Source of the DNA: an uncultured Sphingomonas sp.
Lineage (GTDB): Bacteria > Pseudomonadota > Alphaproteobacteria > Sphingomonadales > Sphingomonadaceae
NCBI RefSeq assembly: GCF_913776855.1
Contig: NZ_CAJYQD010000022.1
Location: 1 to 64,000, forward strand
Reading direction: 5' to 3'
Length of the DNA: 64,000 nucleotides
The position numbers were made by a program, and so were the translations under genes. This document shows positions 8,893 to 18,277 of this stretch, in pieces. The stretch's first letter is position 1. The number at the start of each line of letters is the position of its first letter. The notes below the pieces were generated by a model. It saw only the letters and a list, made by a program, of their open reading frames with translations, made no database searches and was not told the origin of the DNA.

Positions 8893-8914
8893 GGCGGAGG
8901 CCGAAGCCCCCGCC
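8893..8914. terminator. Stem-loop between convergent dsrE-like and galU
   Basis: GGCGGAGGC, loop CGAA, GCCCCCGCC: a 9-bp stem with one mismatch lying in the 29-nt gap between convergent genes. No clear U-tract on either side, so it is only a possible bidirectional terminator. Confidence 0.35.
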
Positions 8915-8920
8915 CCCTCG

Positions 8921-9784
8921 TTACTGCGCAAGCGCTTCCTCGGCGAACGCGCGCACTGCCGGACCGATGTCCGCGCGCGCCAATGCCAGCGCGATGTTCG
9001 CCTGCACCCACCCGGCCTTGTCGCCGCAGTCATAGCGCTTGCCGTCGAAGGTGAAGCCATGGAACGGCTGGTTGCCGATCAGCTTGGCCATCGCATCGGT
9101 CAGCTGGATTTCGCCGCCGGCACCCGGTTGCTGCGAATCGAGGATCTGCATGACCTCGGGCTGCAGGATGTAGCGGCCCGGAATCATCAGGTTCGACGGC
9201 GCCTTGCCCTTGGGCTTTTCGACCAGCGCGGTGACTTCGGTCAGGCGACCATCGGTCTTGCCCGGCGAGATGATGCCGTATTTGTCGGTTTCGCTGTCGG
9301 GCACTCCCAACGCACCGATGACGTTGCCGCCGACCTGGTTATATGCCTCGACCATCTGGCGCAGGAAACCGCCGACCATCAGTTCGTCGGGCAGCAGCAC
9401 CGCGAACGGCTCGTCACCGACGATCTCGCGCGCGCACCATACCGCATGGCCAAGGCCCAGCGGCTCCTGCTGGCGGACATAGACCGGGCTGCCCGGCTTC
9501 TGGCGGATGCCCTCGATCAGCGCCATCGACTTGCCGCGGGCCTTCATCGTCGCTTCCAGTTCGTAGGAAACGTCGAAATGATCCTCCAGCGCGCCCTTGC
9601 CGCGACCGGTGACGAAGATGATCTGTTCGATGCCGGCTTCCAGCGCCTCTTCGACGGCGTATTGGATCAGCGGCTTGTCGACGACGGTCAGCATTTCCTT
9701 CGGCATCGATTTCGTCGCGGGAAGAAACCGCGTGCCGAGGCCGGCGACCGGAAAGACTGCCTTGCGTACCTTCTTGATCGTCAT
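8921..9784 (-). CDS. galU: UTP-glucose-1-phosphate uridylyltransferase
   Basis: GalU makes UDP-glucose for exopolysaccharide and glycolipid synthesis. The protein (287 aa) has the nucleotidyltransferase signature GLGTRFLPATKSMPKEML, IIFVTGRGK, GLGHAVWCA, the LPDELM metal segment, and VEKPKGKAPSN. I chose the ATG at 9784 (MTIKKVRKAVFPVAG) because it has GGGATGGAAG upstream and fits the family N-terminus; the frame stays open a further 18 codons. It is divergent from the metallophosphatase across 126 nt. Confidence 0.96.
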   Translation of the reverse strand: MTIKKVRKAVFPVAGLGTRFLPATKSMPKEMLTVVDKPLIQYAVEEALEAGIEQIIFVTGRGKGALEDHFDVSYELEATMKARGKSMALIEGIRQKPGSPVYVRQQEPLGLGHAVWCAREIVGDEPFAVLLPDELMVGGFLRQMVEAYNQVGGNVIGALGVPDSETDKYGIISPGKTDGRLTEVTALVEKPKGKAPSNLMIPGRYILQPEVMQILDSQQPGAGGEIQLTDAMAKLIGNQPFHGFTFDGKRYDCGDKAGWVQANIALALARADIGPAVRAFAEEALAQ

Positions 9785-9910
9785 TGCTTCCATCCCAAAT
9801 TGCTGCGCTGCAATATAGCGCCTTTCGCCAATTGGCAAACTCTGCCGTTCGCAGCGGCAGCCCGGTTCATTGATCGTGCAGCCCCTTTGCCATAGAGGCG
9901 TTCGAATATC

Positions 9911-10693
9911 ATGGTCTTCTCCAAGCTATTTCGCCGAACCGCCGCACCTGCGCCCCATATCGCCGCTGGCCGCATCGTCTATGCGATCGGCGACATCCAT
10001 GGCCGGCTCGACTGCCTTGAGGATCTGCTGGCACGGATCGATGCCGATCCCGATCGCGGCGACCGCCACGTCACCCTCGTCTTCCTCGGCGATCTGATCG
10101 ATCGTGGTCCTGATTCGTGCGGTGTCGTCGAACGGATCATGGCGCTGTGCGCGGCCAGTGCCGACGTCCATTGCCTGTGCGGGAACCATGAGGAGCTGTT
10201 GCTGGAGGCCGCGGCCGGCGCACGGCAGGCGCTCGGCATCTTCAACCGTGCCGGCGGTCGCGAAACCCTGCTCAGCTACGGCGTCGACGACGCGACCTAT
10301 GAGCGGGAGGACCTGAAGGGCGTGCAGCGCCTGATCCTCGACCATGTGCCTGCCGGACATCTCGATTTCCTGCGCGCGTTGCCGGACAAGGTCGTGATCG
10401 ACGACTATGTCATGGTCCATGCCGGCATCCGCCCCGGCGTTGCGCTGGACGAACAAAAGGCATCCGACCTACGCTGGATTCGGGCGCCGTTCCTCGATCA
10501 CAGCGGTCGCCATGAACGGTTTGTTGTTCACGGACATACCGTCACCGACGAACCTGACATCCGCCCCAACCGCATCGGGATCGATACCGGCGCCTATCGC
10601 ACCGGGCGGCTGACCGCGCTGGTCCTGGAAGGCGATTCGCGCCGGTTCCTGACCACCGCCTGCCCGGAGGGAACCGGGGCCAGCGTCGATTGA
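9911..10693 (+). CDS. Calcineurin-like serine/threonine protein phosphatase
   Basis: This metallophosphoesterase (260 aa) resembles bacterial PrpA/PrpE-type protein phosphatases. The two-metal site motifs are complete: GDIHGRLD near residue 28, GDLIDRGPDS near 58, GNHEELL near 91, MVHAG near 165 and VHGHTV near 200. It has no signal peptide or membrane helix, so it is cytoplasmic. Substrate could be phosphoproteins or dinucleotides such as Ap4A. No operon partner; divergent from galU. Confidence 0.9.
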   Translation: MVFSKLFRRTAAPAPHIAAGRIVYAIGDIHGRLDCLEDLLARIDADPDRGDRHVTLVFLGDLIDRGPDSCGVVERIMALCAASADVHCLCGNHEELLLEAAAGARQALGIFNRAGGRETLLSYGVDDATYEREDLKGVQRLILDHVPAGHLDFLRALPDKVVIDDYVMVHAGIRPGVALDEQKASDLRWIRAPFLDHSGRHERFVVHGHTVTDEPDIRPNRIGIDTGAYRTGRLTALVLEGDSRRFLTTACPEGTGASVD

Positions 10694-10975
10694 CGCCGGG
10701 ACGGCGGGTTTCCTGCCTATCAGACGAGGGGCGGCCGCGGCGCGGCACGATGCGATACGCCAGGCGACCAAGGTCGGCGCGCGCCAAGCCTACCGCCGTA
10801 CGCGATCCGTCCGCAGAAAATGTGTCGGGGCGGCACCCGCTCGACCGGGCAGGACCGATGTTCGATCATCGGCCAGCATCTTGCCGCACCGGGAAGGAGC
10901 AACGGAGAACGGCCAAGCCTGTCCGCAAGGCGTCACCCCCCGCCGCCGCGCATGGCAATGCCGTACCACCCAACG
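10694..10975. other. Gene-free region
   Basis: Between the phosphatase stop and the next minus-strand terminator I find no reading frame with a ribosome-binding site and start, and no repeat matching the families elsewhere in the window. Confidence 0.4.
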
Positions 10976-11005
10976 AAAAAGGGCGCCCCATGAGGGACGC
11001 CCTTT
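10976..11005 (-). terminator. Rho-independent terminator
   Basis: On the minus strand AAAGGGCG (11005-10998) pairs with CGCCCTTT (10985-10978), with further pairing inside, and a run of U follows. It lies about 35 nt after the stop of the small secreted protein gene. Confidence 0.85.
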
Positions 11006-11039
11006 CCGCAGATCGTAGCGCGGTTTCCCGCGCGAACAA

Positions 11040-11276
11040 TCAGTTGCTGTCCGAGTCGCTGTCCGAGTCAGCGACGACAACGATGCCGGCGACGACGGCG
11101 GCCGCTGCCAGGATCGCGACGATGACGCCACCGCCTGCCAGCTTTTCACCCTTGGCGGCCGGAGCCGACGCGCGGGCAACCGACAGCTTCGAAGCGTTGG
11201 CGGCATTGGCGATCGTCGGAGCCACGGTCATCGACACGGCCGAGGCCGCGATCAGCATCTTCTTGGCAAAACCCAT
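11040..11276 (-). CDS. Small exported or membrane protein with Asp-Ser tail
   Basis: The 78-residue product starts MGFAKKMLIAASAVSM with a signal peptide ending near ANAAN, then a short linker rich in Ala/Ser/Lys, a glycine-started hydrophobic stretch (GGGVIVAILAAAAVVAGIVVV, stop at 20 or so residues) and a C-terminal DSDSDSDSN tail. The start at 11276 has AAGGGAG seven nt upstream, and a strong terminator follows the stop, so it is a monocistronic unit. Function unknown. If the signal is cleaved, one transmembrane helix remains with the acidic tail on one side. Confidence 0.75.
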   Translation of the reverse strand: MGFAKKMLIAASAVSMTVAPTIANAANASKLSVARASAPAAKGEKLAGGGVIVAILAAAAVVAGIVVVADSDSDSDSN

Positions 11277-11489
11277 TTCTACACTCCCTTGCAAAACTCT
11301 ACGTCGGATCGCCTTTTGCATAGCAGCACGCCACCTGCAAGTCCTATCGTTCCATTCGCGATCAGCCGTTTGGCCGTGAAGACCAATAGTGATCGCGCGG
11401 GTGACTGGCCCGGAACAGGTTAAATTCGACTTAGTTCCGATCCGAAAAACACGATGATTCGCCAATAGTGGCAGATCGACCGACTTTGC

Positions 11490-12518
11490 CTACAATAGCG
11501 GCTGGTCGCGGGTGGCCAAAACTGGCGGACGGTACGGTATGGGCGCACCGTTCGGCAACGCCGCCAGCTCCGCCGCGATCAGTTCGGCGCGCTTGGATGC
11601 CGACGAATGCGTTCTGCTGTGGAATATCCCGCCATCGATTCGCGCGCCCGGTCCATGCCAGAAACGCACCGCTTCCTGCGGATCCCATCCCGCGTTGCGC
11701 AGCAGATGGACGCCCAGCCGGTCCGCATCATCCTCGGTCATGCGGTGGATACGACCGTTGCGGCCCAGCTCGCGCAGCAGGCCGCGACTGACCTTCGCCG
11801 CATCCAGCCGGGCATGATGTCGCAGGATATTATGCGACAGCTCGTGCGCGACGACGACGGCCAGTTGCGGGTCGGCAAGGCGGTCGAGAAACGCGCTGGA
11901 AATCTGCACCAGCCGTCCATCGGCCACCGCGTCCATCGCCGTTCCGATCCGCAGTTCGAACAGCGTCCGGCATCCGGCCGATGGGGCGATCGCAACCGTG
12001 CGCTCCGCCTTGTCGCGGCGCAGCACCAGGGTCAGCGGCCGATTGACCGGTTGCGCATCGAACAACGCGACCGTCGCATCGCGGGTCCTGGTATGGCCGC
12101 CACCGCTCGCAACCGGAACCGCCTGCCCATTGACGCTGACGATCGAATCGTCGGCACGGACCCCGGCGCGGGCGGCAGGACTGTCCGGCACGACGCCCTC
12201 GACCGCGACGCCGGTGGCAAAGTCGAACGCCGCCTTCGCCATCGGCTGTTCCGATTCGGCATATTGATCGATGGCGTGGACGACGATGCCCGGCACCGGC
12301 GCGATATCGGCGCAGAGCGGGGCATTGGCCGTCGCCAGGCGGTACCCGATTGCGCCGAGCCGCATATCCGCCGCGCGCAGCGTCTCCAGCGTCTGCACAT
12401 CCACCGGCGCCGGTGCCGGCGCAGAAGCAGCACCCAGCGTGAGCAACGCCGCCAGCGCCCCCGCCGCGGGCTGAAGGCGGAACCGGCGCGCGACACGGGA
12501 GGGGATGCGATAAGCCAT
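11490..12518 (-). CDS. Secreted M48-family metalloprotease with PDZ domain
   Basis: The 342-residue protein has an N-terminal signal (LAALLTLGAASAPAPA), a PDZ-like segment (about 85-185: GVVPDSPAARAGVRADDSIVSVNG, split here as two motifs) and a zinc protease domain with HELSH at 225-229 and the third ligand Glu in TEDDAD near 262. It probably acts in the periplasm in envelope quality control. The ATG at 12518 is chosen over an in-frame TTG at 12527. The order PDZ before protease differs from BepA-type M48 enzymes, which carry TPRs instead. Confidence 0.85.
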   Translation of the reverse strand: MAYRIPSRVARRFRLQPAAGALAALLTLGAASAPAPAPVDVQTLETLRAADMRLGAIGYRLATANAPLCADIAPVPGIVVHAIDQYAESEQPMAKAAFDFATGVAVEGVVPDSPAARAGVRADDSIVSVNGQAVPVASGGGHTRTRDATVALFDAQPVNRPLTLVLRRDKAERTVAIAPSAGCRTLFELRIGTAMDAVADGRLVQISSAFLDRLADPQLAVVVAHELSHNILRHHARLDAAKVSRGLLRELGRNGRIHRMTEDDADRLGVHLLRNAGWDPQEAVRFWHGPGARIDGGIFHSRTHSSASKRAELIAAELAALPNGAPIPYRPPVLATRDQPLL

Positions 12519-12823
12519 AGGCGGCAACTAGCATGAAATCGCCGGATCAGGCGATTGGGCGACAACGTTGTTTGCAGACGGCGGCCAGGGCAATGGGATG
12601 ATCCGCCGCCTGCCACACGCGGCGGGCAGACCGGGCGTCGGAGCGCCTTCGGGGGTGAAAGCATATCTGGTCCGTGCTGCGCCCGACATCGCCGGGCAAA
12701 GCGCATCGATGCACGAGCCACCCCGGACCCATCCCCTCTCTTCCGTGCCGATCGCCTCGCCGCCAGGACGGCCTTTCCTGCGCGGCAAGCCTGCGCGTGT
12801 CGAACCGCGAGCCCGCATCAACG
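12519..12823. other. Gene-free region upstream of the M48 gene
   Basis: No supported gene. The open frames on both strands here lack ribosome-binding sites and family resemblance. It must hold the promoter of the M48 protease gene, which I could not place. Confidence 0.35.
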
Positions 12824-12851
12824 AAAACGGCGCCGGAAACACCGGCGCCGT
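12824..12851 (-). terminator. Rho-independent terminator of the FKBP gene
   Basis: A perfect 10-bp stem (12827-12836 with 12842-12851), 5-nt loop, followed on the minus strand by TTTT. It starts about 20 nt after the FKBP stop codon. Confidence 0.85.
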
Positions 12852-12872
12852 CTACGATCGATTCAAGGCGTT

Positions 12873-13475
12873 TCAGCGCCCGGTCGGCGGTGCCATCCCG
12901 CCCGGCGGCGGCGTAGCACTACCTTGTTGCTGCTGCTGCATCATCTGCTGCTGGAGGACGGTTTCGGGAATGAAGTCGATCATCTCGACATCGAACACCA
13001 ACACCTGCTTTGCCAGCTTCTCGACTTCGGGTGACATCGGGGGCGCGCCTTCGGGGCGCGGCGCGGCATAGCCGAGTTCCGGCTTCAGCCAGAAACGGTA
13101 CTTCGACCCCTTCGGCATCAGCTTCAGCGCTTCGCCAAACCCCGGAACGACGCCCTTGGGCGACATCGGCATCGGCTGGCGGCTCTGGTCGAAGACCGTG
13201 CCATCGGTGAACTTGCCGACATAGTTGACCAGCGCGACATCGGCATCGGTCGGGGTCGGACCGCTGCCCTTGGTCAGCACTTCATATTGCAGGCCGCTGG
13301 CGGTGGTCATCACACCGGGGCGCGATGCGTTGCCCGACAGGAACGAATCGACGTCGCTGCGCGTGCCGGCCCATGCGAATCCGGCCGCAAGCAACAGGGC
13401 CAAGGCGATTCCCACCCATATCCAGACGATATGACGCTGCTTTACGGGATGCAGCGGAACGGCAGTGACCGACAT
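12873..13475 (-). CDS. Membrane-anchored FKBP-type peptidyl-prolyl isomerase
   Basis: The protein (200 aa) has an N-terminal transmembrane anchor (about 16-36, IVWIWVGIALALLLAAGFAWA) and an FKBP domain (about 60-165) with GLQYEVLTKGSG, VNYVGKFTDGTVFDQS, GVVPGFGEALKLMPKGSK and the aromatic LGYAAPRP segment. The tail is Gln-rich (QQQMMQQQQQ) then Pro/Gly-rich. It likely folds proteins on the periplasmic side of the inner membrane. A strong terminator follows. rpsU lies 85 nt upstream on the same strand. Confidence 0.92.
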   Translation of the reverse strand: MSVTAVPLHPVKQRHIVWIWVGIALALLLAAGFAWAGTRSDVDSFLSGNASRPGVMTTASGLQYEVLTKGSGPTPTDADVALVNYVGKFTDGTVFDQSRQPMPMSPKGVVPGFGEALKLMPKGSKYRFWLKPELGYAAPRPEGAPPMSPEVEKLAKQVLVFDVEMIDFIPETVLQQQMMQQQQQGSATPPPGGMAPPTGR

Positions 13476-13560
13476 CGAAACCCCTTATCGCGCGGCACGG
13501 CGGCCGCATCGCATGATCAGCGGGGCCGCCGGTCCTGGACCAGCGACCCATATCCGATTC

Positions 13561-13767
13561 TTACCGGGCGCTGTCGCGTTCCATCCGCTTGCGCTCCAGC
13601 TTGCGGGCGCGACGGACGGCGGCGGCACGCTCACGGGCGCGCTTTTCCGATGGCTTTTCGTAATGACGACGCAGCTTCATCTCGCGATACACGCCTTCGC
13701 GCTGCAGCTTCTTCTTCAGCGCACGAAGGGCCTGATCGACATTGTTATCACGGACGATGATCTGCAT
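13561..13767 (-). CDS. rpsU: 30S ribosomal protein S21
   Basis: The 68-residue basic protein begins [20 protein letters not shown] and contains [16 protein letters not shown], both diagnostic of S21, which helps mRNA selection at the 30S platform. The ATG at 13767 gives the canonical N-terminus although the frame is open upstream. An inverted repeat lies downstream (about 13500-13542) but lacks a U-tract. Confidence 0.97.
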   Translation of the reverse strand: MQIIVRDNNVDQALRALKKKLQREGVYREMKLRRHYEKPSEKRARERAAAVRRARKLERKRMERDSAR

Positions 13768-13885
13768 GGGGTCGTAAAGCTCCGGGTCTTTATCGCAATA
13801 GAATAGGGTTCGCCGAAGCATGGCTGCGGCGCGACGAATCCCCCTAACAGGACTGTCCGCGCCCGGCAAGTCAAACCGCCATGAT

Positions 13886-14275
13886 TCAGAAGATCAGGTC
13901 GCCCCCCGCGCGACCGGCGAGGATTCGCCCGATCGCGTCGAACAGTGCGTCCATCGCCACCGGCTTGAACAACACCTCGTCCGCACCGGCGGCAATACAG
14001 CGTTCGGTCAGGTCGACGGCGGCATCGGCGGTGACGACGATGATCGGCAGCGTACGCTTGGCATCGTCGCGCGCCCGCACCCGCCGGATCACCTCGAACC
14101 CGTCCATGCCGGGCATCCGCAGGTCGAGCAGGACCAGGTCGTAATCCTGCTCGTCGATCCGCTGCAATCCGGCTTCGGCGCAATCGGCCTCGGCCATGGA
14201 CGCGCCGGCCACGTCGAGCATGTCGCGGACGACCCGACGGTTCATCGCATCATCCTCGACGAACAGGATTTTCAT
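13886..14275 (-). CDS. Single-domain response regulator (CheY-like)
   Basis: The 129-residue receiver domain has the acidic pair Asp8/Asp9, phospho-acceptor Asp51 ([13 protein letters not shown]), Thr82 and Lys104 (LFKPV), so it looks fully competent. No output domain. It lies 63 nt downstream of the TPR hybrid kinase gene on the same strand and is the obvious phosphotransfer partner, because the receiver of that kinase is degenerate. Confidence 0.92.
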   Translation of the reverse strand: MKILFVEDDAMNRRVVRDMLDVAGASMAEADCAEAGLQRIDEQDYDLVLLDLRMPGMDGFEVIRRVRARDDAKRTLPIIVVTADAAVDLTERCIAAGADEVLFKPVAMDALFDAIGRILAGRAGGDLIF

Positions 14276-14338
14276 GCCTGGTTCGCCGTTCGGGCGGGAC
14301 GTGTTTCAACGCTGTTCATATTGCAACCCGCTATCGCG

Positions 14339-16783
14339 CTATGCGGCGTCCGGGACAAGGGAAACCGCCGGTGCCCCTTCTTCCGATTCGACAAACAATG
14401 CGTCGATTAATTGCGTAGCCGAAACGGGTTTGCGGAGCAACGTGATCGCCTGCCCCTCTGACGCGACAAGCTCCTGCGCGCGCGCCATGACCGCCATCCG
14501 CACGCCGCGCCGCGCGGCCAGTTCGGCAAGCGCGGCCATGTCACGCACCGGATCACTCGAGCCGGCGGACAACGACGCGGTATCGACCAGCACCGCCCGG
14601 ACGCCATCCTGCGCCAGCCGCTCGCGCAGCGTATCGGCATCGTCGACGAACACGGTATCGGCAACATGGCCGGCGAACAGGGTGCGCATCATCGCGCGGG
14701 CGATCGGATTACGCTCGAGGACCAGCAGCATGTCAGCGGGCGGCGTGTCGTCGGAAACGGGTGCCGCATCCGCGTCCGGCATGACCGGTACCAGCGGCAG
14801 GTCGAGGAGGAAGGTCGTCCCCGCGCCCGGCGCGCTGCTGACCGTAATGTCCCCGCCCATCGCCCGCGCCAGATTGCGGCAGATGGTCAACCCCAGACCG
14901 GTTCCGCCGAATCGGCGGGTGGTGCTGTTGTCTGCCTGCTGGAACGATTCGAACACATCCTCCAGCCGATCGGGTGCGATGCCGATGCCGGTATCTACCA
15001 CCGCGATCACCAGTCGATCGCCGGTCGCCGCCACCCGCAGCGCGATCTGGCCCGTGGGCGTGAACTTCAGCGCGTTCGACAGCAGGTTGAACAATATCTG
15101 CCGCAGCCGCACCGGATCCCCCTCCACCCACCGCGGAACCGGTCCCAGGTCGAGGACGAAGCCCAGGCCACGATCCTCTGCCTGCCGCCGCCACAGCCGG
15201 GCCAGGTCCTCGATAGTGGCGATCAGGTCGGTCGGCATCCGCTCCACGGTCAGCTTGCCCGACTCCATCTTGGCCACGTCCAGAATATCATCGACCAGCG
15301 ACCGCATGGTGACGCCGGCATCGTGGATGATGTCCAGCCGGTCGCGCATGTCCGGCGCGAGCCGGTCGTCGCGCAGCATGACCTGCGCCATCCCGAGAAT
15401 GCCGTTCAGCGGCGTGCGGATTTCATGGCTGGTCGTCGCCAGAAAATCGCCTTTCGCCTTCAGCGCCTTTTCGAGCGCGGCGTTGGTCGCGGCGAGATCG
15501 ACGTTGGCCCGGCGGATCATGTCGCGGCTGCGGCGCAGCGTCAGCACGCCGAAGGCCAGCAGCGCGACCAGTACCGCGACCGCCGCCGCGATGCTGCCGA
15601 ATAGGATGCGCTGGAACCGGGCACTCTCCCGTTCGAACGCGACGTTGCGCCGCAACTCCTCCTGCTTCAGCCGTGCGATGCGCAGTTCCTGGTTCTGGAA
15701 ATCGAACCGTGCCGACATCAGCGCCGTCTTGGTCGAGGTCGTGAGTTGCGTCGCCTGTTCGTTCAGCCGGTCGAGCGCCTCGAGATGGGCCAGCGCCTTG
15801 GCGGTTTCGCCGGCCGCCGCATAGACAATATAGGCGTTGCGATGATTGTCGCGCGCGGCGAGCGGCGTTGTCTTCAGATCGATGCCGGCGAACGCACGGT
15901 CGAGCAGCTGCAGGGCCACGCCGGGCTGCCCTCGGTCGATCGCAATCCGCCCCGCCAGCGTTTCCAGCTGCTTCAGGACGGCGTCTGCCTGCGACTCACG
16001 CGCCAGCTGCAGGCCGGACGAGATCGATCGCCATGCGGCATCCTCCAGACCGGCCGCCCGCTGCGCTCGGGCAATATTGCCCAAAATTCGCGCTTCGAAG
16101 GCGGGATTCTTCAGTCCGGACACGAGGTCGAGCGCCCGACGCTGATCGACCAGCGCCGGGCGATACCGACCCATTTCGGTCAGCACATTTCCCCGGTTGT
16201 TCAGTAGCGAGACCAGCAGAAGGGGGTCGGCGGCATAGGCCTCGATCGCCTGATCGTGATAGCGAAGCGCTGCTTCGTAATCGGCACCCTGTCGATACAG
16301 CGCACCGATGCTCAACAAGGCCATGGCCTGTCCACGGGCATCGCCGGAACCTTGATAAATTCGATATGCCGCCTGATAGTCCGCCAGCGCGGATGCGACC
16401 GCGCTTTCGTCGGAGGCAAGGTCGCCGCGGGTTCGCAATATGTCGCCTTCAAGTGCGATGCGAGGGCGCATCGTTTGCACGATCTTCAGCGCCCGATTGA
16501 TTTCCGCACGCGCCTTCTCGATATTGCCCAAGCGGGAATAGGCTTCCGCCTGCAGCCAGATACTGGCTGCGGCGATTCGCGATCTTGCCCCATCCCGCGA
16601 TGTCGCGGCCCGCTCCAGCTGGACGCTTTGTCGCAGCCCCTCTTCCGGTTCCGCCACCAGCCCCGCGCGAACCGCATCGTACCGCTGCTCCAGCGTGGCA
16701 TTTGCCCTCTGGCCCAGCGCAGGCGTCGCGCTACACGTCACCAGCAGGGCGAGAAGAGCGGGACGAATAGCGTGCGGGATCAT
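14339..16783 (-). CDS. TPR-containing hybrid sensor histidine kinase
   Basis: The 814-residue protein has a signal peptide (to about 24), a periplasmic array of TPR-like repeats (about 30-345), a transmembrane helix (393-416), a coiled linker, a HisKA domain with phospho-acceptor His453 (TSHEIRTPLNGILG) and an HATPase domain with DTGIGIAP and FGGTGLGLTICRNL. A C-terminal receiver-like domain (about 710-800) keeps the central Asp (AVLVDTA) and Lys (LLRKPVS) but has LVLERN where the acidic pair should be, so phosphorylation there is doubtful. Ligand is unknown; TPRs suggest protein or peptide binding. Confidence 0.93.
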   Translation of the reverse strand: MIPHAIRPALLALLVTCSATPALGQRANATLEQRYDAVRAGLVAEPEEGLRQSVQLERAATSRDGARSRIAAASIWLQAEAYSRLGNIEKARAEINRALKIVQTMRPRIALEGDILRTRGDLASDESAVASALADYQAAYRIYQGSGDARGQAMALLSIGALYRQGADYEAALRYHDQAIEAYAADPLLLVSLLNNRGNVLTEMGRYRPALVDQRRALDLVSGLKNPAFEARILGNIARAQRAAGLEDAAWRSISSGLQLARESQADAVLKQLETLAGRIAIDRGQPGVALQLLDRAFAGIDLKTTPLAARDNHRNAYIVYAAAGETAKALAHLEALDRLNEQATQLTTSTKTALMSARFDFQNQELRIARLKQEELRRNVAFERESARFQRILFGSIAAAVAVLVALLAFGVLTLRRSRDMIRRANVDLAATNAALEKALKAKGDFLATTSHEIRTPLNGILGMAQVMLRDDRLAPDMRDRLDIIHDAGVTMRSLVDDILDVAKMESGKLTVERMPTDLIATIEDLARLWRRQAEDRGLGFVLDLGPVPRWVEGDPVRLRQILFNLLSNALKFTPTGQIALRVAATGDRLVIAVVDTGIGIAPDRLEDVFESFQQADNSTTRRFGGTGLGLTICRNLARAMGGDITVSSAPGAGTTFLLDLPLVPVMPDADAAPVSDDTPPADMLLVLERNPIARAMMRTLFAGHVADTVFVDDADTLRERLAQDGVRAVLVDTASLSAGSSDPVRDMAALAELAARRGVRMAVMARAQELVASEGQAITLLRKPVSATQLIDALFVESEEGAPAVSLVPDAA

Positions 16784-16824
16784 GGTCCTATCATGCGCTG
16801 ATCGGGGTTAATGCTGCGTAAGCC

Positions 16825-18192
16825 CTAGCCGGCCTTCCACTGCCCTTCGTTACGGCGGAATGAGAATCGCGGCCCGGCCATCGCCGCGACATGCCGCTCC
16901 TCGGACAGAAAGGTCAGGAAGGCGGGAAACTCGATTGGACGGCTGATCAGGAAGCCCTGCACCATGTCGCAGCCCATCACCCCCAACAGCGCCAGCGCCG
17001 CCGGCGTCTCCACGCCTTCGGCCGTCACTTCCATGTCGAGGGCATGAGCAAGGTCGATGGTCGATCGCACGATCAGCGGATCACGGTTGCTGCTGGTCAG
17101 CTGGGTCACGAACAGCTTGTCGATCTTCAGTTCCGATGCAGGCAGGCGCTTGAGATAGGCGAGCGAAGACAGCCCAGCGCCATAGTCGTCGATGGCGAGC
17201 GGCACCCCGATGTCGGCAAAGATGCGCAGATTGGCGATCGCGCTTTCCGGATCGCGGATGACTGCCGTCTCGGTGATCTCGAACCCGATCTTCGCAGCCC
17301 CGGCGCTGACCAGCGCACAGGCATCCCGAACGAAGGCGGCGTCCGACAACAGGATGCCGGAAATGTTGATGAAGACCGGGATGTCATGCCCGTGTTCGGC
17401 CATGGCACGCTGATCGGCGATCGCGCGCGCAATGATCCACAGCGTCAGGGGACCGATCGTGTCGGACCGCTCGGCCGCTTCGATGAACATGCCCGGCAGG
17501 ATCAATCCGCGCACCGGATGGCGCCAGCGGACCAGCGCCTCGGCACTGACCACCTGCTGCTGACGCACTCGCACCTTGGGCTGATATTGCAGGAAGATCT
17601 GCCCGCTTGCGATCGCATCGGGCAGTTCGCGCATCAATTGGATCGGATCGTCGCCGGCCGACGGGTTGGCCAAGTCGCGGATCACGTCGCTGCGGATCTC
17701 GCGCGCATCGACCAGCGCCTGTTCGGCAGCCTCTGCCAGCTGGATGTCGTCCGCGTCGAGCATCGGGGCACCGACCCCGCCGACTCGCAGCGACAGGCGA
17801 TAGGATTCGCCGTCCAGATTGAACGATTCGGCCATGATCGAACGGATCTGCCCGACGACCGCGACCCCTTCGGCGGACGAACCGCACTCGAACGACAGTT
17901 CCAGCACTGTCTGCCCCGACGGCACGGCTCGCACCAGCGGCAGCGCCTGCGCGAGGCGCGCCATCACATCCTCGATCACCCGCCGGGCGCGCGCCACGCC
18001 GACGCTCCGGCGCAGCGCAACGAAGTCCTGCAACTCGGCCAGCAGGACGAAGCGATACAGCGGCAGGTCGCGCAGCACGGTGCCCATGTCGATCGTCGGT
18101 CCAGCCGCATCGCGAATCAGCGCAGCGCGACGGGATCGCGGGCGATTCCTGGTCCCGACAAGCGGGAAATGATCCGATTTGGCGCGGCGCAT
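16825..18192 (-). CDS. EAL-domain c-di-GMP phosphodiesterase
   Basis: The protein (455 aa) has an N-terminal degenerate GGDEF-like region (about 40-170) without a GGDEF signature and a C-terminal EAL domain (about 190-430). The EAL catalytic set looks complete: SAEALVRW, FINISG, FEITETA, IDDYGAG, LKIDKLF, TAEGVET and MVQGFLISRP. So it should hydrolyse c-di-GMP to pGpG. No membrane helix is evident. It lies 41 nt upstream of the TPR kinase gene on the same strand, and may share its transcript. Confidence 0.92.
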   Translation of the reverse strand: MRRAKSDHFPLVGTRNRPRSRRAALIRDAAGPTIDMGTVLRDLPLYRFVLLAELQDFVALRRSVGVARARRVIEDVMARLAQALPLVRAVPSGQTVLELSFECGSSAEGVAVVGQIRSIMAESFNLDGESYRLSLRVGGVGAPMLDADDIQLAEAAEQALVDAREIRSDVIRDLANPSAGDDPIQLMRELPDAIASGQIFLQYQPKVRVRQQQVVSAEALVRWRHPVRGLILPGMFIEAAERSDTIGPLTLWIIARAIADQRAMAEHGHDIPVFINISGILLSDAAFVRDACALVSAGAAKIGFEITETAVIRDPESAIANLRIFADIGVPLAIDDYGAGLSSLAYLKRLPASELKIDKLFVTQLTSSNRDPLIVRSTIDLAHALDMEVTAEGVETPAALALLGVMGCDMVQGFLISRPIEFPAFLTFLSEERHVAAMAGPRFSFRRNEGQWKAG

Positions 18193-18277
18193 GGCCGCTT
18201 CTCGCTACCCGCCAAACTGCAAAGCTTCGGTTAACGACGATGGCCCGCACTTTACGCGGGACCGCTGCGATTCCGAT

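Noticed and set aside
12528..12842. Minus-strand 104-codon frame between M48 and FKBP genes
   Set aside because: No ribosome-binding site, no family match, and it runs into the FKBP terminator.
13500..13542. Terminator after rpsU
   Set aside because: A GC-rich inverted repeat exists but no U-tract follows on the minus strand.
14196..15824. Plus-strand open frame of 542 codons over the TPR kinase
   Set aside because: Ser/Arg-rich shadow frame with no ribosome-binding site and no family features.
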